From the NCBI RefSeq assembly GCF_000257645.1, contig NZ_AJHJ01000001.1, positions 248,001 to 312,000 on the forward strand: 64,000 nucleotides of DNA, given 5' to 3'. Of the stretch, positions 19,456 through 28,945 are shown one piece after another (the first letter of the stretch is position 1; each line of letters starts with the position of its first letter). The notes under the pieces were generated by a model, which worked only from the letters and a program-made list of their open reading frames with translations, did no database searches and was not told where the DNA came from. The stretch is from Serratia sp. M24T3. Lineage in GTDB: Bacteria > Pseudomonadota > Gammaproteobacteria > Enterobacterales > Enterobacteriaceae. A program made the translations under genes and the position numbers.

Positions 19456-20892
19456 ATGATAAATATTGACCTTTCCGATTCACCCTTTTTTGATGAGATG
19501 TTAATGGCTGAAGGGCAACACCGCAGTCATTACGACGCCTACTGGCAATGGTTACAGCAGGCCGATCAACAGGCCGTACAGCGCAAAAAAGAGGAAGCCG
19601 CGCTGTTGTTTCATCGGGTGGGAATTACCTTTAACGTCTATGGAGACGATGACGGCGCTGAACGTCTGATCCCGTTTGACAGCGTGCCGCGCATCATTCC
19701 GGCCAAAGAATGGCAGATGCTCGACCGTGGTATTCGTCAGCGCGTGCAGGCACTGAACTGTTTCTTGCATGATATCTATCACGATCAAAAAATCCTTAAA
19801 GCGGGGCTGGTTCCGGCAGAGCAGGTTTTAGCAAACGAGCAATACCAACCTTGCATGCAGGGCGTTGATTTACATCGCGATACCTATGCCCACATTGCCG
19901 GAACCGACATGGTTCGCGGCGGTGACGGCGAGTATTACGTGCTGGAAGACAACCTTCGCACCCCGTCCGGCGTGTCTTATATGCTGGAAAACCGCAAAAT
20001 GATGATGCGGCTTTATCCAGAACTGTTTAGCGAACAGCGCATTGCACCAGTGTCCCGTTACCCTTCCCATCTGTTGCAAACCTTGCGCGAAAGCACGCCA
20101 GTCAATGATCCTACCGTGGTGGTTTTGACGCCGGGTCGTTTTAACAGTGCCTATTTCGAACACAGTTTTCTGGCCCAGCAAATGGGCGTCGAGCTGGTCG
20201 AAAGCGTGGATCTTTTTGTTAAAGAAGGCGCAGTGTTTATGCGCACCACCGCCGGGCCGTGCAAAGTTGACGTGATTTATCGCCGCCTCGACGATGCATT
20301 TCTCGATCCGCTGGCCTTCCGCGCCGATTCTATGCTCGGCGTTCCCGGCCTGTTGTCGGTGTATCGCACCGGTAACGTGGTGCTGGCCAATGCGATCGGC
20401 ACCGGCGTCGCCGATGACAAGTCGATCTATCCGTATGTGCCAGAGATGATCCGCTTCTATCTTTCGGAAGATCCGATCCTCAACAATGTGCCCACCTGGC
20501 AGTGCCGCAAGGAGAAAGATCTCTCTTACGTACTGGCCAATCTCGAAAAAATGGTGGTGAAAGAGGTTCACGGCGCGGGTGGCTACGGCATGCTGATTGG
20601 CCCGAAAGCTTCTCAGGCAGAGTTAGCGACTTTCCGCGAGCTGCTGCGCGCGCGTCCGCAAAACTATATTGCGCAGGACACGCTGGCGCTTTCCACTTGC
20701 CCAACTTTTGTTGAAGAAGGCCTCGCGCCGCGCCACATCGATTTGCGCCCCTTTGCCCTTACCGGTGCTGAAATTCGTCTGGTGCCGGGCGGCCTGACCC
20801 GCGTGGCGCTGTCGCAAGGTTCACTGGTGGTAAACTCGTCTCAGGGTGGCGGCACCAAAGATACCTGGGTTTTGGAGGATGACGCATGCTAA
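19456..20892 (+). CDS. Circularly permuted ATP-grasp protein of the Anbu operon
   Basis: The product (478 residues from the ATG at 19456, which has GTGAGG five bases upstream) is a circularly permuted ATP-grasp type 1 protein (old names DUF404/DUF407). Family landmarks include LEDNLRTPSG near residue 165, the TPGRFNSAYFEH segment, the VYRRLDDAFLDPL-type run and KEVHGAGGYGM near 375. ATP-grasp folds usually form amide or peptide bonds, and a ligase role is inferred for this group without a proven substrate. The gene overlaps the next by seven bases and is first in a four-gene operon ending in Anbu. An upstream frame from 19378 is less likely. Confidence 0.85.
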   Translation: MINIDLSDSPFFDEMLMAEGQHRSHYDAYWQWLQQADQQAVQRKKEEAALLFHRVGITFNVYGDDDGAERLIPFDSVPRIIPAKEWQMLDRGIRQRVQALNCFLHDIYHDQKILKAGLVPAEQVLANEQYQPCMQGVDLHRDTYAHIAGTDMVRGGDGEYYVLEDNLRTPSGVSYMLENRKMMMRLYPELFSEQRIAPVSRYPSHLLQTLRESTPVNDPTVVVLTPGRFNSAYFEHSFLAQQMGVELVESVDLFVKEGAVFMRTTAGPCKVDVIYRRLDDAFLDPLAFRADSMLGVPGLLSVYRTGNVVLANAIGTGVADDKSIYPYVPEMIRFYLSEDPILNNVPTWQCRKEKDLSYVLANLEKMVVKEVHGAGGYGMLIGPKASQAELATFRELLRARPQNYIAQDTLALSTCPTFVEEGLAPRHIDLRPFALTGAEIRLVPGGLTRVALSQGSLVVNSSQGGGTKDTWVLEDDAC

Positions 20893-21812
20893 GCAGAACA
20901 GCCAGTGAACTCTATTGGATGGCCCGTTATCTGGAGCGCGCCGAAAATATTGCCCGTCTGATGGATGTGACCAACAAGCTGTCGATGATGTCGATTCGCG
21001 ACAGTAATCATGACCTGCTGGTGCCTTTGCTGCTGACCGGGACTGAAACCGTGTTTAATGAGACTTACCAGCAAGTCACCATGAACAATCTGCTGAATTT
21101 CTTCGCCCTCGACAGCACCAACCACAGCAGTATCTACAGCTGCATGCAGATGGCCTGGAACAACGCTCATGCGGTGCGCGGCAGCCTGTCTTCAGAAGTA
21201 TGGGAGAGCATCAACGCCTCGTGGATCGAGATGAAAATTATCCGTCGTCAGGGTGTCGGCTCCTCCGGAGCAGACAGTTTCTTTGACTGGGTTAAAGAGC
21301 GCTCGCATCTGTTCCGTGGCGCGATGTTTGGCACTTTGCTGCGCAGCGACGCGCTGAATTTTATCCGCCTCGGCACCATGCTTGAGCGCGCGGACAGCAC
21401 CGCCCGTCTGCTGGAAGCAAAAAATCAGCTGCTCGATGCTGATGAAGATCCGGTCCGTGAATATTACCGCATGGACACACTGTTGCGAGCGGTTAGCGCC
21501 CGTGAAGCCTTCCATACTTTGTATAAGCAGCAGATTAGCCGTGAAACCATTGCCGACCTGCTGATCCTGCGCCGCGAACTACCGCGATCGCTGCTGGCCT
21601 GCGTCGAAGTGATCACCGAACAGCTTGAATTAATTGGCGGATCTGCGGGCAATCTCCCGCGCCGCCGCGCCCATACCTTGCACGCCCAGTTGCGCTTTTC
21701 AACGCTGGCTGAAATTCAGGAAATTGGCCTCAGCGTCTGGCTCAACGACTTCCTCAGCCAAACCAGCGCGATTGCAGAAAGCGTTCATCAAACATATCTG
21801 GAGGCACAATGA
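20886..21812 (+). CDS. Alpha-E domain protein of the Anbu operon (DUF403)
   Basis: This 308-residue, mostly helical protein matches the alpha-E (DUF403) family, with landmarks MLSRTASELYWMARYLERAEN at the start and LERADSTARLL in the middle (each cited as a conserved block). The family is nearly always encoded next to a circularly permuted ATP-grasp gene and a transglutaminase-like gene, and the proteins probably act together. The ATG lies inside the end of the upstream gene and its own stop overlaps the next start (ATGA), so the three are translationally coupled. The biochemical role is unknown. Confidence 0.85.
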   Translation: MLSRTASELYWMARYLERAENIARLMDVTNKLSMMSIRDSNHDLLVPLLLTGTETVFNETYQQVTMNNLLNFFALDSTNHSSIYSCMQMAWNNAHAVRGSLSSEVWESINASWIEMKIIRRQGVGSSGADSFFDWVKERSHLFRGAMFGTLLRSDALNFIRLGTMLERADSTARLLEAKNQLLDADEDPVREYYRMDTLLRAVSAREAFHTLYKQQISRETIADLLILRRELPRSLLACVEVITEQLELIGGSAGNLPRRRAHTLHAQLRFSTLAEIQEIGLSVWLNDFLSQTSAIAESVHQTYLEAQ

Positions 21813-22603
21813 AGCTTAACGTCAGCCACAAGACGCATTACACCTATGCGCAACAGGTTAAACGCAGTACCCAGTATTTGCGTCTGACCCCACAGAACTC
21901 CAGCCACCAGAAGATACTTTCCTGGGAATTGAGTCTGCCGGAATATGCCACCCGCACTATCGACGCTTACGGTAACGTGCTGCACGTCCTGACCCTCGAT
22001 CAGCCGCACCAGGCGATCACCATTGAGGCCAACGGCGTGGTCGAAATTGAAGATAACGTCGAAGATGATAATTTTGGCATTCTTTCGCCGCTGGTTTTCC
22101 TGCGCACCAGCCCGCTGACTCACGCCGATGCGGCGATCCGCGATTTCGCCTCACGCTATTATCGCCCGCAGGCGCAGCATGAAAGCCTGTGCAAACTGAT
22201 GGGCGAGTTGCTGCTGAAAATGCCTTACAGTCCCGGCACTACGACGGTAAAAGACAGCGCCGCGCAGGCGTTTGGTGCCGAGCAGGGAGTTTGTCAGGAT
22301 CACACTCACGTATTCCTGGCCTGCTGCCGCAGTCTGAACATTCCTGCGCGCTACGTCAGCGGTTATTTGTACAGCGAAGACAGCGAACATGTGGCGACTC
22401 ACGCCTGGGCCGAGGCTTGGCTCGACGATCGTTGGCAGAGTTTTGATGTGACCAATAATACTTGCCAGCCCAATCAACATTTGAAACTGGCTATCGGTAT
22501 AGATTATCTTGATGCCTGCCCGGTGCGCGGCATTCGGCTGGGGGGAGGATGCGAAGATATGCATACTATTGCAGCAGTGCAAATGCTCGATATCCCTCAA
22601 TAA
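21809..22603 (+). CDS. Transglutaminase-like protease of the Anbu operon
   Basis: The 264-residue product belongs to the bacterial transglutaminase-like group, with an N-terminal beta domain (residues 1-80) and a papain-like core. The catalytic triad is readable: Cys in GVCQDHTH near residue 160, His in THAWAEAW near 200 and Asp in FDVTNN near 215. Members of this fold often act as peptidases rather than cross-linkers. The ATGA overlap with the alpha-E gene shows coupling, and the Anbu gene follows 29 bases after its stop. Confidence 0.85.
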   Translation: MKLNVSHKTHYTYAQQVKRSTQYLRLTPQNSSHQKILSWELSLPEYATRTIDAYGNVLHVLTLDQPHQAITIEANGVVEIEDNVEDDNFGILSPLVFLRTSPLTHADAAIRDFASRYYRPQAQHESLCKLMGELLLKMPYSPGTTTVKDSAAQAFGAEQGVCQDHTHVFLACCRSLNIPARYVSGYLYSEDSEHVATHAWAEAWLDDRWQSFDVTNNTCQPNQHLKLAIGIDYLDACPVRGIRLGGGCEDMHTIAAVQMLDIPQ

Positions 22604-22632
22604 CTTAACGTTGAATTAGATAGGTAACTGGT

Positions 22633-23361
22633 ATGACTTACTGTGTGGCCATGCGATTGTCCTCTGGCCTGGTGTTTGTTTCGGACTCGCGAACCAATGC
22701 TGGAGTGGACCATATTTCCACCTTCCGCAAATTGCATGTGTTTCATCAGAGCGATGAACGCCTGCTGGTGATCCAGAGTGCCGGCAATTTGGCGACCACA
22801 CAGAGCATTCTCAGCCTGTTGCACCGACGTTGCCTGGACCCGGATCGTCCAAATATGCTCAACGCAGAGTCAATGTATGATGCGGCGAGCCTGTTGGGCG
22901 AAACGGTGCGTGAGGTGATTGCTCGTGACAGCGGTGCAAATCAGGGCAGCATGACTGATTTTAGCTGCAACCTGCTGTTAGGCGGGCAGATTATGGGCGA
23001 AGGCATGCGCCTGTTCCATGTTTATCCGCAAGGCAATTTTATTGAGGCAACGCACGACACGCCGTATTTTCAGGTGGGTGAAAGCAAGTACGGCAAGCCA
23101 ATCATCGATCGGGTGCTGACTTATGATACCGAGTTGGATCAGGCGATGCAGTGCGCGTTAATCTCGATGGATTCGACCTTGCGCAGTAACCTGTCTGTGG
23201 GGTTGCCGCTTGATGTGATGATCTATCCAAAAGACAGTTTCAGCAAACAGCAGCAGCATCGCATCACCGAGGATCATCCCTATTTTCAGATGATCCGCAA
23301 AGGCTGGGGCGAAGGCTTGCTGAGTATTTTTGCCCAGTTGCCGTCGCTGAAACTTGATTAG
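22633..23361 (+). CDS. Anbu, bacterial proteasome-type peptidase
   Basis: Anbu is an Ntn-hydrolase related to the proteasome beta subunit and HslV. Published family members form open helical or ring-like assemblies rather than a closed barrel. Removal of Met1 exposes Thr as the N-terminal nucleophile (MTYC). Counting from that Thr, Asp17 (SDSR) and Lys32 (FRK) fall where the proteasome Asp17 and Lys33 lie. At 242 residues it has the family length. It is the last gene of an operon with ATP-grasp, alpha-E and transglutaminase-like genes. Its natural substrate is not known. Confidence 0.9.
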   Translation: MTYCVAMRLSSGLVFVSDSRTNAGVDHISTFRKLHVFHQSDERLLVIQSAGNLATTQSILSLLHRRCLDPDRPNMLNAESMYDAASLLGETVREVIARDSGANQGSMTDFSCNLLLGGQIMGEGMRLFHVYPQGNFIEATHDTPYFQVGESKYGKPIIDRVLTYDTELDQAMQCALISMDSTLRSNLSVGLPLDVMIYPKDSFSKQQQHRITEDHPYFQMIRKGWGEGLLSIFAQLPSLKLD

Positions 23362-23407
23362 CAGTTACCTGAAGCTATTTATAAAATAGCGGCCAGAATT
23401 GCAGCCT

Positions 23408-23437
23408 GAAATGGCCTCTATTGCAGAGGCCATTTTC
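23408..23437. terminator. Bidirectional terminator between Anbu and ygjV
   Basis: AAATGGCCTCT pairs with AGAGGCCATTT around ATTGC, just after the Anbu gene and just after the converging ygjV gene. Confidence 0.75.
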
Positions 23438-24019
23438 TTAAACCGTTTCTGCCTGCCCTTCTTTCTGCTCAAGCTGCGCTTCTTTCTTTTCCAGCATTGT
23501 TTCGATGGCAAAAGGATCGATACCGCGCTGCTGCATTCTATAAAAACGAATAATATTGAAGCCGTTCATGATGAGAAAGCTGCCTTCGATCAGCGTGCCG
23601 CCAATCGATCCCAGCCAGATATTGTGAGCTACCCAACCGCAGGTTGAACACCACATAATACAGCGCGTTTTCATGCCACTGGTGCGAAAAAGCGCCCACG
23701 TGCTGGCCACTGTGCCAATCACCGGCAACAATTCCATGAGATGTTTGGCTTTGCCCAGCCCGAAAATCAGCGTCAAAGCGATGAAAACCAGCATTACCCA
23801 TTGGCTGCGGGTACGCATGGCCAGCTGAGTGCGCACGGCGTTGAGCAGTGCTGTGCTACCCGCCGAGTTTGCCCCCATCAGCAGGAAATGAATGCCGATA
23901 ATTGCGCTATAGGCTGAAAGCTGTTGCTTAAAGCGGCGATCGCTGCGGTTGAAAAACATGGTTATACCAACACAAAATGCCAGCAAACCAACGCCTTGAG
24001 CAAACCAGTAATACGTCAT
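23438..24019 (-). CDS. ygjV: YgjV-family inner membrane protein
   Basis: The 193-residue protein has five to six hydrophobic helices (for example WFAQGVGLLAFCVG at the start) and a short charged C-terminal coil rich in Lys, Glu and Gln. It matches YgjV, an inner-membrane family of unknown function. Its position after uxaA on the same strand is the same as in E. coli. A 139-base gap separates it from uxaA, so it may be transcribed with uxaCA or alone. Confidence 0.8.
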   Translation of the reverse strand: MTYYWFAQGVGLLAFCVGITMFFNRSDRRFKQQLSAYSAIIGIHFLLMGANSAGSTALLNAVRTQLAMRTRSQWVMLVFIALTLIFGLGKAKHLMELLPVIGTVASTWALFRTSGMKTRCIMWCSTCGWVAHNIWLGSIGGTLIEGSFLIMNGFNIIRFYRMQQRGIDPFAIETMLEKKEAQLEQKEGQAETV

Positions 24020-24158
24020 GCGGTGACATCCCCGAAATTCCCGTAAAAACCTTCTGTTTGAGTACCTATTCCGGGGACGTCAGGCAGAAAGCAGTGGCGC
24101 TTTGATTAACAAAACGCGGCATGATGCTACCTTTATTTAACAAATCGGACAATATCTC

Positions 24159-25649
24159 TCACAAAGTCACACCGCTTTTAAAAATCGCCAATTCGCGAAA
24201 ATCATTCAGCTCATTTTTACTCGGCTGACCGTTGGCAATTGCGACGATCAAATCGACAAATTCCACCAGCAGCTGATCCATCGGCGTATCGTGGATCAGC
24301 GCCCCGGCATCAAAATCGATCCAGTGCGGCTTTTTATTGGCCAGCTCGCTGTTCGTCGCCAGCTTAACCGTGGGCACGAATCCGCCGTATGGCGTGCCGC
24401 GACCCGTGCTAAACAGCACCATATGGCACCCTGCGCCCGCAAGCGCGCTGGTAGCCACCGCATCATTACCCGGCGCGCTCAACAAATTTAATCCGGGACG
24501 ACTCAGTCGTTCACCGTATTTCAGCACGTCGACCACTTGGCTCTGCCCGGCCTTCTGCGTGCATCCCAGCGATTTTTCTTCCAGCGTGGTAATGCCGCCC
24601 GCCTTGTTGCCCGGCGACGGATTTTCATAAATAGGCTGCTGATGGGCTATGAAATAGCGTTTGAAATCATTAACCATATCAACGGTTTTGTCGAAAGTTG
24701 CACTGTCGCGGCAGCGGCTCATCAAAATACGTTCTGCACCAAACATTTCCGGAACTTCGGTTAACACCGAGGTGCCGCCATTGGAGATTACGTAATCAGA
24801 AAAACGGCCAAGCAGCGGGTTGGCGGTAATGCCGGACAATCCGTCCGAGCCGCCACACTCCAGCCCGAATTTTAGCTCGCTTAACTTGCCCGCAGAGCGT
24901 TTGTCCACCAACATCGCCTGATACAGCGCGTGCAGCAGCTCGACCCCGGCTTCGACTTCGTCGTCAAACTTCTGGCAGACCATAAAACTGACCCGCAGCT
25001 GATCAATCTCTCCTAGCGTTTCGCGAAATACGTCTACCTGATTGTTTTCGCAGCCTAATCCAATAACCAGTACCGCTCCGGCATTAGGATGACGCACCAT
25101 GTTTTGCAGCATGATGCGGGTATTTTCATGATCTTTTCCCAACTGGGAGCAGCCAAAAGGATGGGTAAAAAGATGCACGCCGTCGATGCCTTCAGCTTGT
25201 GCTGTTTCTTTCAAAAATCGCTGTTGGATCATGCGCGCAATCCCGTTAACGCAGCCGACAGTTGGCACGATCCACAGTTCGTTGCGGATCCCCACCAGAC
25301 CATTGTTGCGGCGATAAAGGGCAACCTCGCGATCCGCCATCTGCGGCGGGATCACGCTGAATTCTGGCTGGTATTGATACTGATCCAGATCGTTGAGATT
25401 GGTTTTGGCATTCTGCGAATGAATATATTCACCCGGCTGAATATTGCCAAGCGCATGACCAATTGGCAGTCCGTATTTAATGATATTTTGCCCACTGTCG
25501 ATAAGACGCAGGGCGAACTTGTGCCCACGCGCCACCGGCTGTGGCAATTCAAACTGCAGCCCGCCTACGGTAATCTCTTCACCCTGAGCCAAATCGCGCA
25601 GCGCTACGGCAACGTTATCCGCGGCATGAATCTGAATGGTACTTTTCAT
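24159..25649 (-). CDS. uxaA: Altronate dehydratase
   Basis: UxaA converts D-altronate to 2-keto-3-deoxygluconate in galacturonate catabolism. It is an iron-dependent enzyme of the UxaA/GarD family. The 496-residue product has the N-terminal SAF domain (residues 1-100) and the large catalytic domain with HPFGCSQLG near 165, GLGCENN near 200 and ECGGSDG near 265. It lies downstream of uxaC, with a perfect hairpin in the gap. The operon should be controlled by ExuR, whose gene is in this window. Confidence 0.95.
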   Translation of the reverse strand: MKSTIQIHAADNVAVALRDLAQGEEITVGGLQFELPQPVARGHKFALRLIDSGQNIIKYGLPIGHALGNIQPGEYIHSQNAKTNLNDLDQYQYQPEFSVIPPQMADREVALYRRNNGLVGIRNELWIVPTVGCVNGIARMIQQRFLKETAQAEGIDGVHLFTHPFGCSQLGKDHENTRIMLQNMVRHPNAGAVLVIGLGCENNQVDVFRETLGEIDQLRVSFMVCQKFDDEVEAGVELLHALYQAMLVDKRSAGKLSELKFGLECGGSDGLSGITANPLLGRFSDYVISNGGTSVLTEVPEMFGAERILMSRCRDSATFDKTVDMVNDFKRYFIAHQQPIYENPSPGNKAGGITTLEEKSLGCTQKAGQSQVVDVLKYGERLSRPGLNLLSAPGNDAVATSALAGAGCHMVLFSTGRGTPYGGFVPTVKLATNSELANKKPHWIDFDAGALIHDTPMDQLLVEFVDLIVAIANGQPSKNELNDFRELAIFKSGVTL

Positions 25650-25743
25650 AGATAACTTCTTACCCCTCTGCCGTAACCGCTGCGCAACGAGTTTGCTGCT
25701 GATTTATTGCTGCATCTGACGAGCGCTGCAAATCCTGATTTTG

Positions 25744-25771
25744 CATTGGCTGAATACCTCATCAGCCAATG
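25744..25771 (-). other. Perfect hairpin between uxaC and uxaA
   Basis: CATTGGCTGA and TCAGCCAATG form an uninterrupted ten-base-pair stem around an eight-base loop. No T run follows on either strand, so it may tune mRNA stability or the uxaC to uxaA ratio rather than terminate. Confidence 0.6.
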
Positions 25772-25788
25772 ATTGCCTTTGACCACTC

Positions 25789-27207
25789 TCAACCGCCGTG
25801 CAATTCAATCGCAAAATACTCTTTTGCATTGTCAAAACAGATGTTTTTAACCATTTCGCCCAACAGCTTGATGTCATCGGGCGCTTCTCCTTCAGCCACC
25901 CAGCGGCCAATCATCTGGCACAAGATGCGGCGGAAGTATTCATGGCGGGTATACGACAGGAAGCTGCGGCTGTCAGTGAGCATGCCAATAAAGCGGCTGA
26001 GCAGGCCCATATTTGCCAACTGCAGCATTTGTCGTTGCATGCCATCTTTTTGATCGTTAAACCACCAGGCTGAGCCGTACTGCATCTTGCCGCGCACGCC
26101 TTCACCCTGGAAATTACCTGCCATGGTCGCCAGCACCTCGTTATCACGCGGATTTACGCCATAAAGGATGGTTTTTGGCAAACCGCCGTTGTTGCCCTGT
26201 GCTGCCAGCAAACGTGACAAAGGCTCGGCCAGCGGCTGGTCATTGATAGAATCGAAACCAACGTCGGGACCGAGAATATTTAGCATGCGCTGATTGTTAT
26301 TACGCAGCGCGCCGATGTGATACTGCTGCGCCCAGTCACGGCGGTGATATTCAGAACCGAGGAACAGCAGCACCGCAGTACGGAATTGCGCAATTTCCTC
26401 TTTGTTTGGCAGCTTGCCGCTGAGGCGACGAGCCAGAATGGCGTCGAGCGTAGCTTCGTCAGCTTCGGCGTAAACCACTACGTCCAGCGCGTGATCTGAA
26501 ACCTTGCAACCGTGCGCCGCAAAATGATCCATACGTTTCTTCAATGCATCGCACAGCGAGCTGAAACGCGAAATTTCTGTATCAGCCACCTGCGCCAGAC
26601 GCTGCATGTAATCGTTAAAACCGGGAGCCTCGATATTGAAGGCTTTATCAGGCCGCCAGCTCGGCAATACCTTGATTTTGAATGAAGTATCATCGGCGAT
26701 AGTTTTGTGATGCTCCAGAGAATCTATTGGATCATCAGTGGTACCGGCCATTTTGACATTCATCTGCTGCATGATCCCACGCGTGGTAAAGCGATCCTGT
26801 GCAAGGAGATCGTTGGTTTGATCCCAGATTTCATCAGCAGTGGCTGGCGAAAGTAGTTTACCGGTGATACCAAAAGGTCGGCGTAGCTCGAGATGGGTCC
26901 AGACATACAGCGGATTACCAATGGTATGCGGCACGGTCGCGGCCCAGGCATTGAATTTCTGCCGATCGCTAGCGTCGCCGGTACACATTGACTCAGGCAC
27001 GCCGTTAGCTCGCATCGCCCGCCATTTGTAGTGATCGCCTTTCAGCCAGATGTCATACAAGTTTTTAAAATGATAGTTCTGAGCAATCTGCTCAGGAGGT
27101 AAATGGCAGTGGTAATCGAATATCGGTTGGTCTTTGGCGTACTCATCATAAAGACGGCGGGCAATTTCAGTATCCAGCAAGAAATTTTCCGGTAAAAACT
27201 GCGACAT
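25789..27207 (-). CDS. uxaC: Glucuronate isomerase
   Basis: UxaC interconverts D-glucuronate with D-fructuronate and D-galacturonate with D-tagaturonate, the first step of hexuronate use. I chose the start MSQFLPENF at 27207 (472 residues; E. coli 470), which has AGAGGAATT upstream, over an ATG seven codons earlier. The YHCHLPP segment near residue 33 carries metal-binding histidines, and the family's [21 protein letters not shown] run is near residue 400. It is transcribed divergently from exuT, as in E. coli. Confidence 0.95.
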   Translation of the reverse strand: MSQFLPENFLLDTEIARRLYDEYAKDQPIFDYHCHLPPEQIAQNYHFKNLYDIWLKGDHYKWRAMRANGVPESMCTGDASDRQKFNAWAATVPHTIGNPLYVWTHLELRRPFGITGKLLSPATADEIWDQTNDLLAQDRFTTRGIMQQMNVKMAGTTDDPIDSLEHHKTIADDTSFKIKVLPSWRPDKAFNIEAPGFNDYMQRLAQVADTEISRFSSLCDALKKRMDHFAAHGCKVSDHALDVVVYAEADEATLDAILARRLSGKLPNKEEIAQFRTAVLLFLGSEYHRRDWAQQYHIGALRNNNQRMLNILGPDVGFDSINDQPLAEPLSRLLAAQGNNGGLPKTILYGVNPRDNEVLATMAGNFQGEGVRGKMQYGSAWWFNDQKDGMQRQMLQLANMGLLSRFIGMLTDSRSFLSYTRHEYFRRILCQMIGRWVAEGEAPDDIKLLGEMVKNICFDNAKEYFAIELHGG

Positions 27208-27420
27208 GTTGAATTCCTCTTCTTCCATTCCGATCTGATTAAAACCTGAGTAAGGTCTGATTATGATCTGATTGCGATCTGATTTTATGCATCTTAAGAA
27301 AAGTTATCACACCAATTAAATCTATCGTCCAGTGTTTATTTTAGCCACCAGCAGGCTAAAAAACCCAGCCAAGATCACATAAAATCCGCTAATAACCTGA
27401 ATTTGTTTAGTTTGTCACAT

Positions 27421-27480
27421 AAATCATACTACCAATCATTATCCACACTATTTAAAAGTGATTTTGTGATATCACTCAAA
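27421..27480. promoter_or_regulatory. Candidate ExuR and CRP sites in the uxaCA-exuT divergent region
   Basis: The 435-base gap between uxaC and exuT holds no gene. A partial ExuR/UxuR-type operator is seen at 27421-27438: its right half TACCAATCA matches the consensus TACCAATTT at seven of nine bases, the left half poorly. A CRP-like site lies at 27465-27480 (TGTGA, six bases, TCAAA). Both fit carbon-source control of hexuronate genes, but neither is a perfect match. Confidence 0.4.
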
Positions 27481-27642
27481 TTTTAAATCTGTATGACAAG
27501 TTATCTTGATTTCGCCCTGTGAGGATCAAGTTGTGATCGTTTGCCACAACGTTCTGCGGTTCATACGGCATGGTTGTCCCCGCGAAACAGGGGACCAGCA
27601 GACGTGAAATCCACTGCCTGATTCTTATTTGGAGAAAGTTGA

Positions 27643-28935
27643 ATGCGTAAGATCAAAGGGTTACGCTGGTACATGATTGGACTCGTCACGGTCGGTACCA
27701 TACTGGGTTATCTGACACGCAATGCCATTGCCGTTGCTGCCCCAACGCTGCAAAACCAGCTACACATCACCACACAACAGTATTCCTATATTATTGCCGC
27801 CTATTCTGCCTGCTATACCTTGATGCAACCTGTGGCGGGATACGTGCTCGACGTGATGGGCACTAAAGTGGGCTACGCGATGTTTGCCATTCTCTGGGCG
27901 CTGTTCTGTGCCGCGACAGCGTTAGCCAGCAGCTGGGGCGGGCTGGCGATCGCTCGTGGCGCAGTAGGTATGGCCGAAGCAGCGATGATCCCTGCCGGTC
28001 TCAAGGCTAGCAGCGAATGGTTCCCTGCCAGGGAGCGTTCGATTGCGGTGGGCTATTTTAACGTTGGTTCATCGATTGGCGGGATGATCGCGCCACCGCT
28101 GGTAGTTTGGGCGATTGTCATGCACAGCTGGCAGATGGCCTTTGTGATTACTGGCGTGCTGAGCCTGATTTGGGCCGTATGCTGGCTGGTATTTTATAAG
28201 CATCCGAAAGATCAGCAAAAACTTGGTGAAGAAGAACGGGAATACATTCTTGGCGGCCAGGAAGCTCAGCATCAAACCACCAATCAGAAAAAGATGTCGG
28301 TCAGGGAAATTCTGCGCAACCGCCAGTTCTGGGGCATTGCACTACCCCGTTTTCTGGCAGAACCTGCCTGGGGAACCTTTAATGCCTGGATCCCGTTATT
28401 TATGTTCAAGGTCTATGGCTTTAATTTAAAAGAAATTGCAATGTTTGCCTGGATGCCCATGCTGTTTGCCGACCTCGGCTGCATTGTCGGCGGTTACCTG
28501 CCAACGCTGTTCCAGAAGTATTTCAAAGTTAACCTGATTGTCTCGCGCAAACTGGTGGTCACCATGGGTGCATTGCTGATGATTGGCCCCGGTTTGATTG
28601 GCCTGTTTACCAGCCCGTATGTAGCCATTGGCCTGCTGTGCATCGGTGGCTTCGCGCATCAGTCGCTTTCTGGTTCGCTCATCACCCTGTCTTCTGACGT
28701 GTTTGGCCGCAATGAGGTTGCGACTGCCAACGGCTTGACCGGTATGGCTGCCTGGACCGCAAGTACGCTATTTGCGCTGGTTGTCGGTGCGCTGGCTGAT
28801 ACCGTCGGCTTCAGCCCACTGTTTGCCGCGCTGTCTGTGTTCGACCTGCTGGGAGCGATCATTATCTGGACCGTGCTGCAAAACCGCTCCGCCGTTAACC
28901 CGGTTACTGCGCCGATGCATGCCGCCAAAGCTTAA
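27643..28935 (+). CDS. exuT: Hexuronate transporter ExuT
   Basis: ExuT is a major-facilitator proton symporter for galacturonate and glucuronate in the inner membrane. The 430-residue product has twelve hydrophobic segments and belongs to the anion:cation symporter group; RGAVGMAEAAMIPAG near residue 107 is a typical block. The start has a GGAGAAAG ribosome binding site. It is divergent from uxaCA, and exuR follows, completing the E. coli arrangement. Confidence 0.93.
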   Translation: MRKIKGLRWYMIGLVTVGTILGYLTRNAIAVAAPTLQNQLHITTQQYSYIIAAYSACYTLMQPVAGYVLDVMGTKVGYAMFAILWALFCAATALASSWGGLAIARGAVGMAEAAMIPAGLKASSEWFPARERSIAVGYFNVGSSIGGMIAPPLVVWAIVMHSWQMAFVITGVLSLIWAVCWLVFYKHPKDQQKLGEEEREYILGGQEAQHQTTNQKKMSVREILRNRQFWGIALPRFLAEPAWGTFNAWIPLFMFKVYGFNLKEIAMFAWMPMLFADLGCIVGGYLPTLFQKYFKVNLIVSRKLVVTMGALLMIGPGLIGLFTSPYVAIGLLCIGGFAHQSLSGSLITLSSDVFGRNEVATANGLTGMAAWTASTLFALVVGALADTVGFSPLFAALSVFDLLGAIIIWTVLQNRSAVNPVTAPMHAAKA

Positions 28936-28945
28936 ATTTATCATT

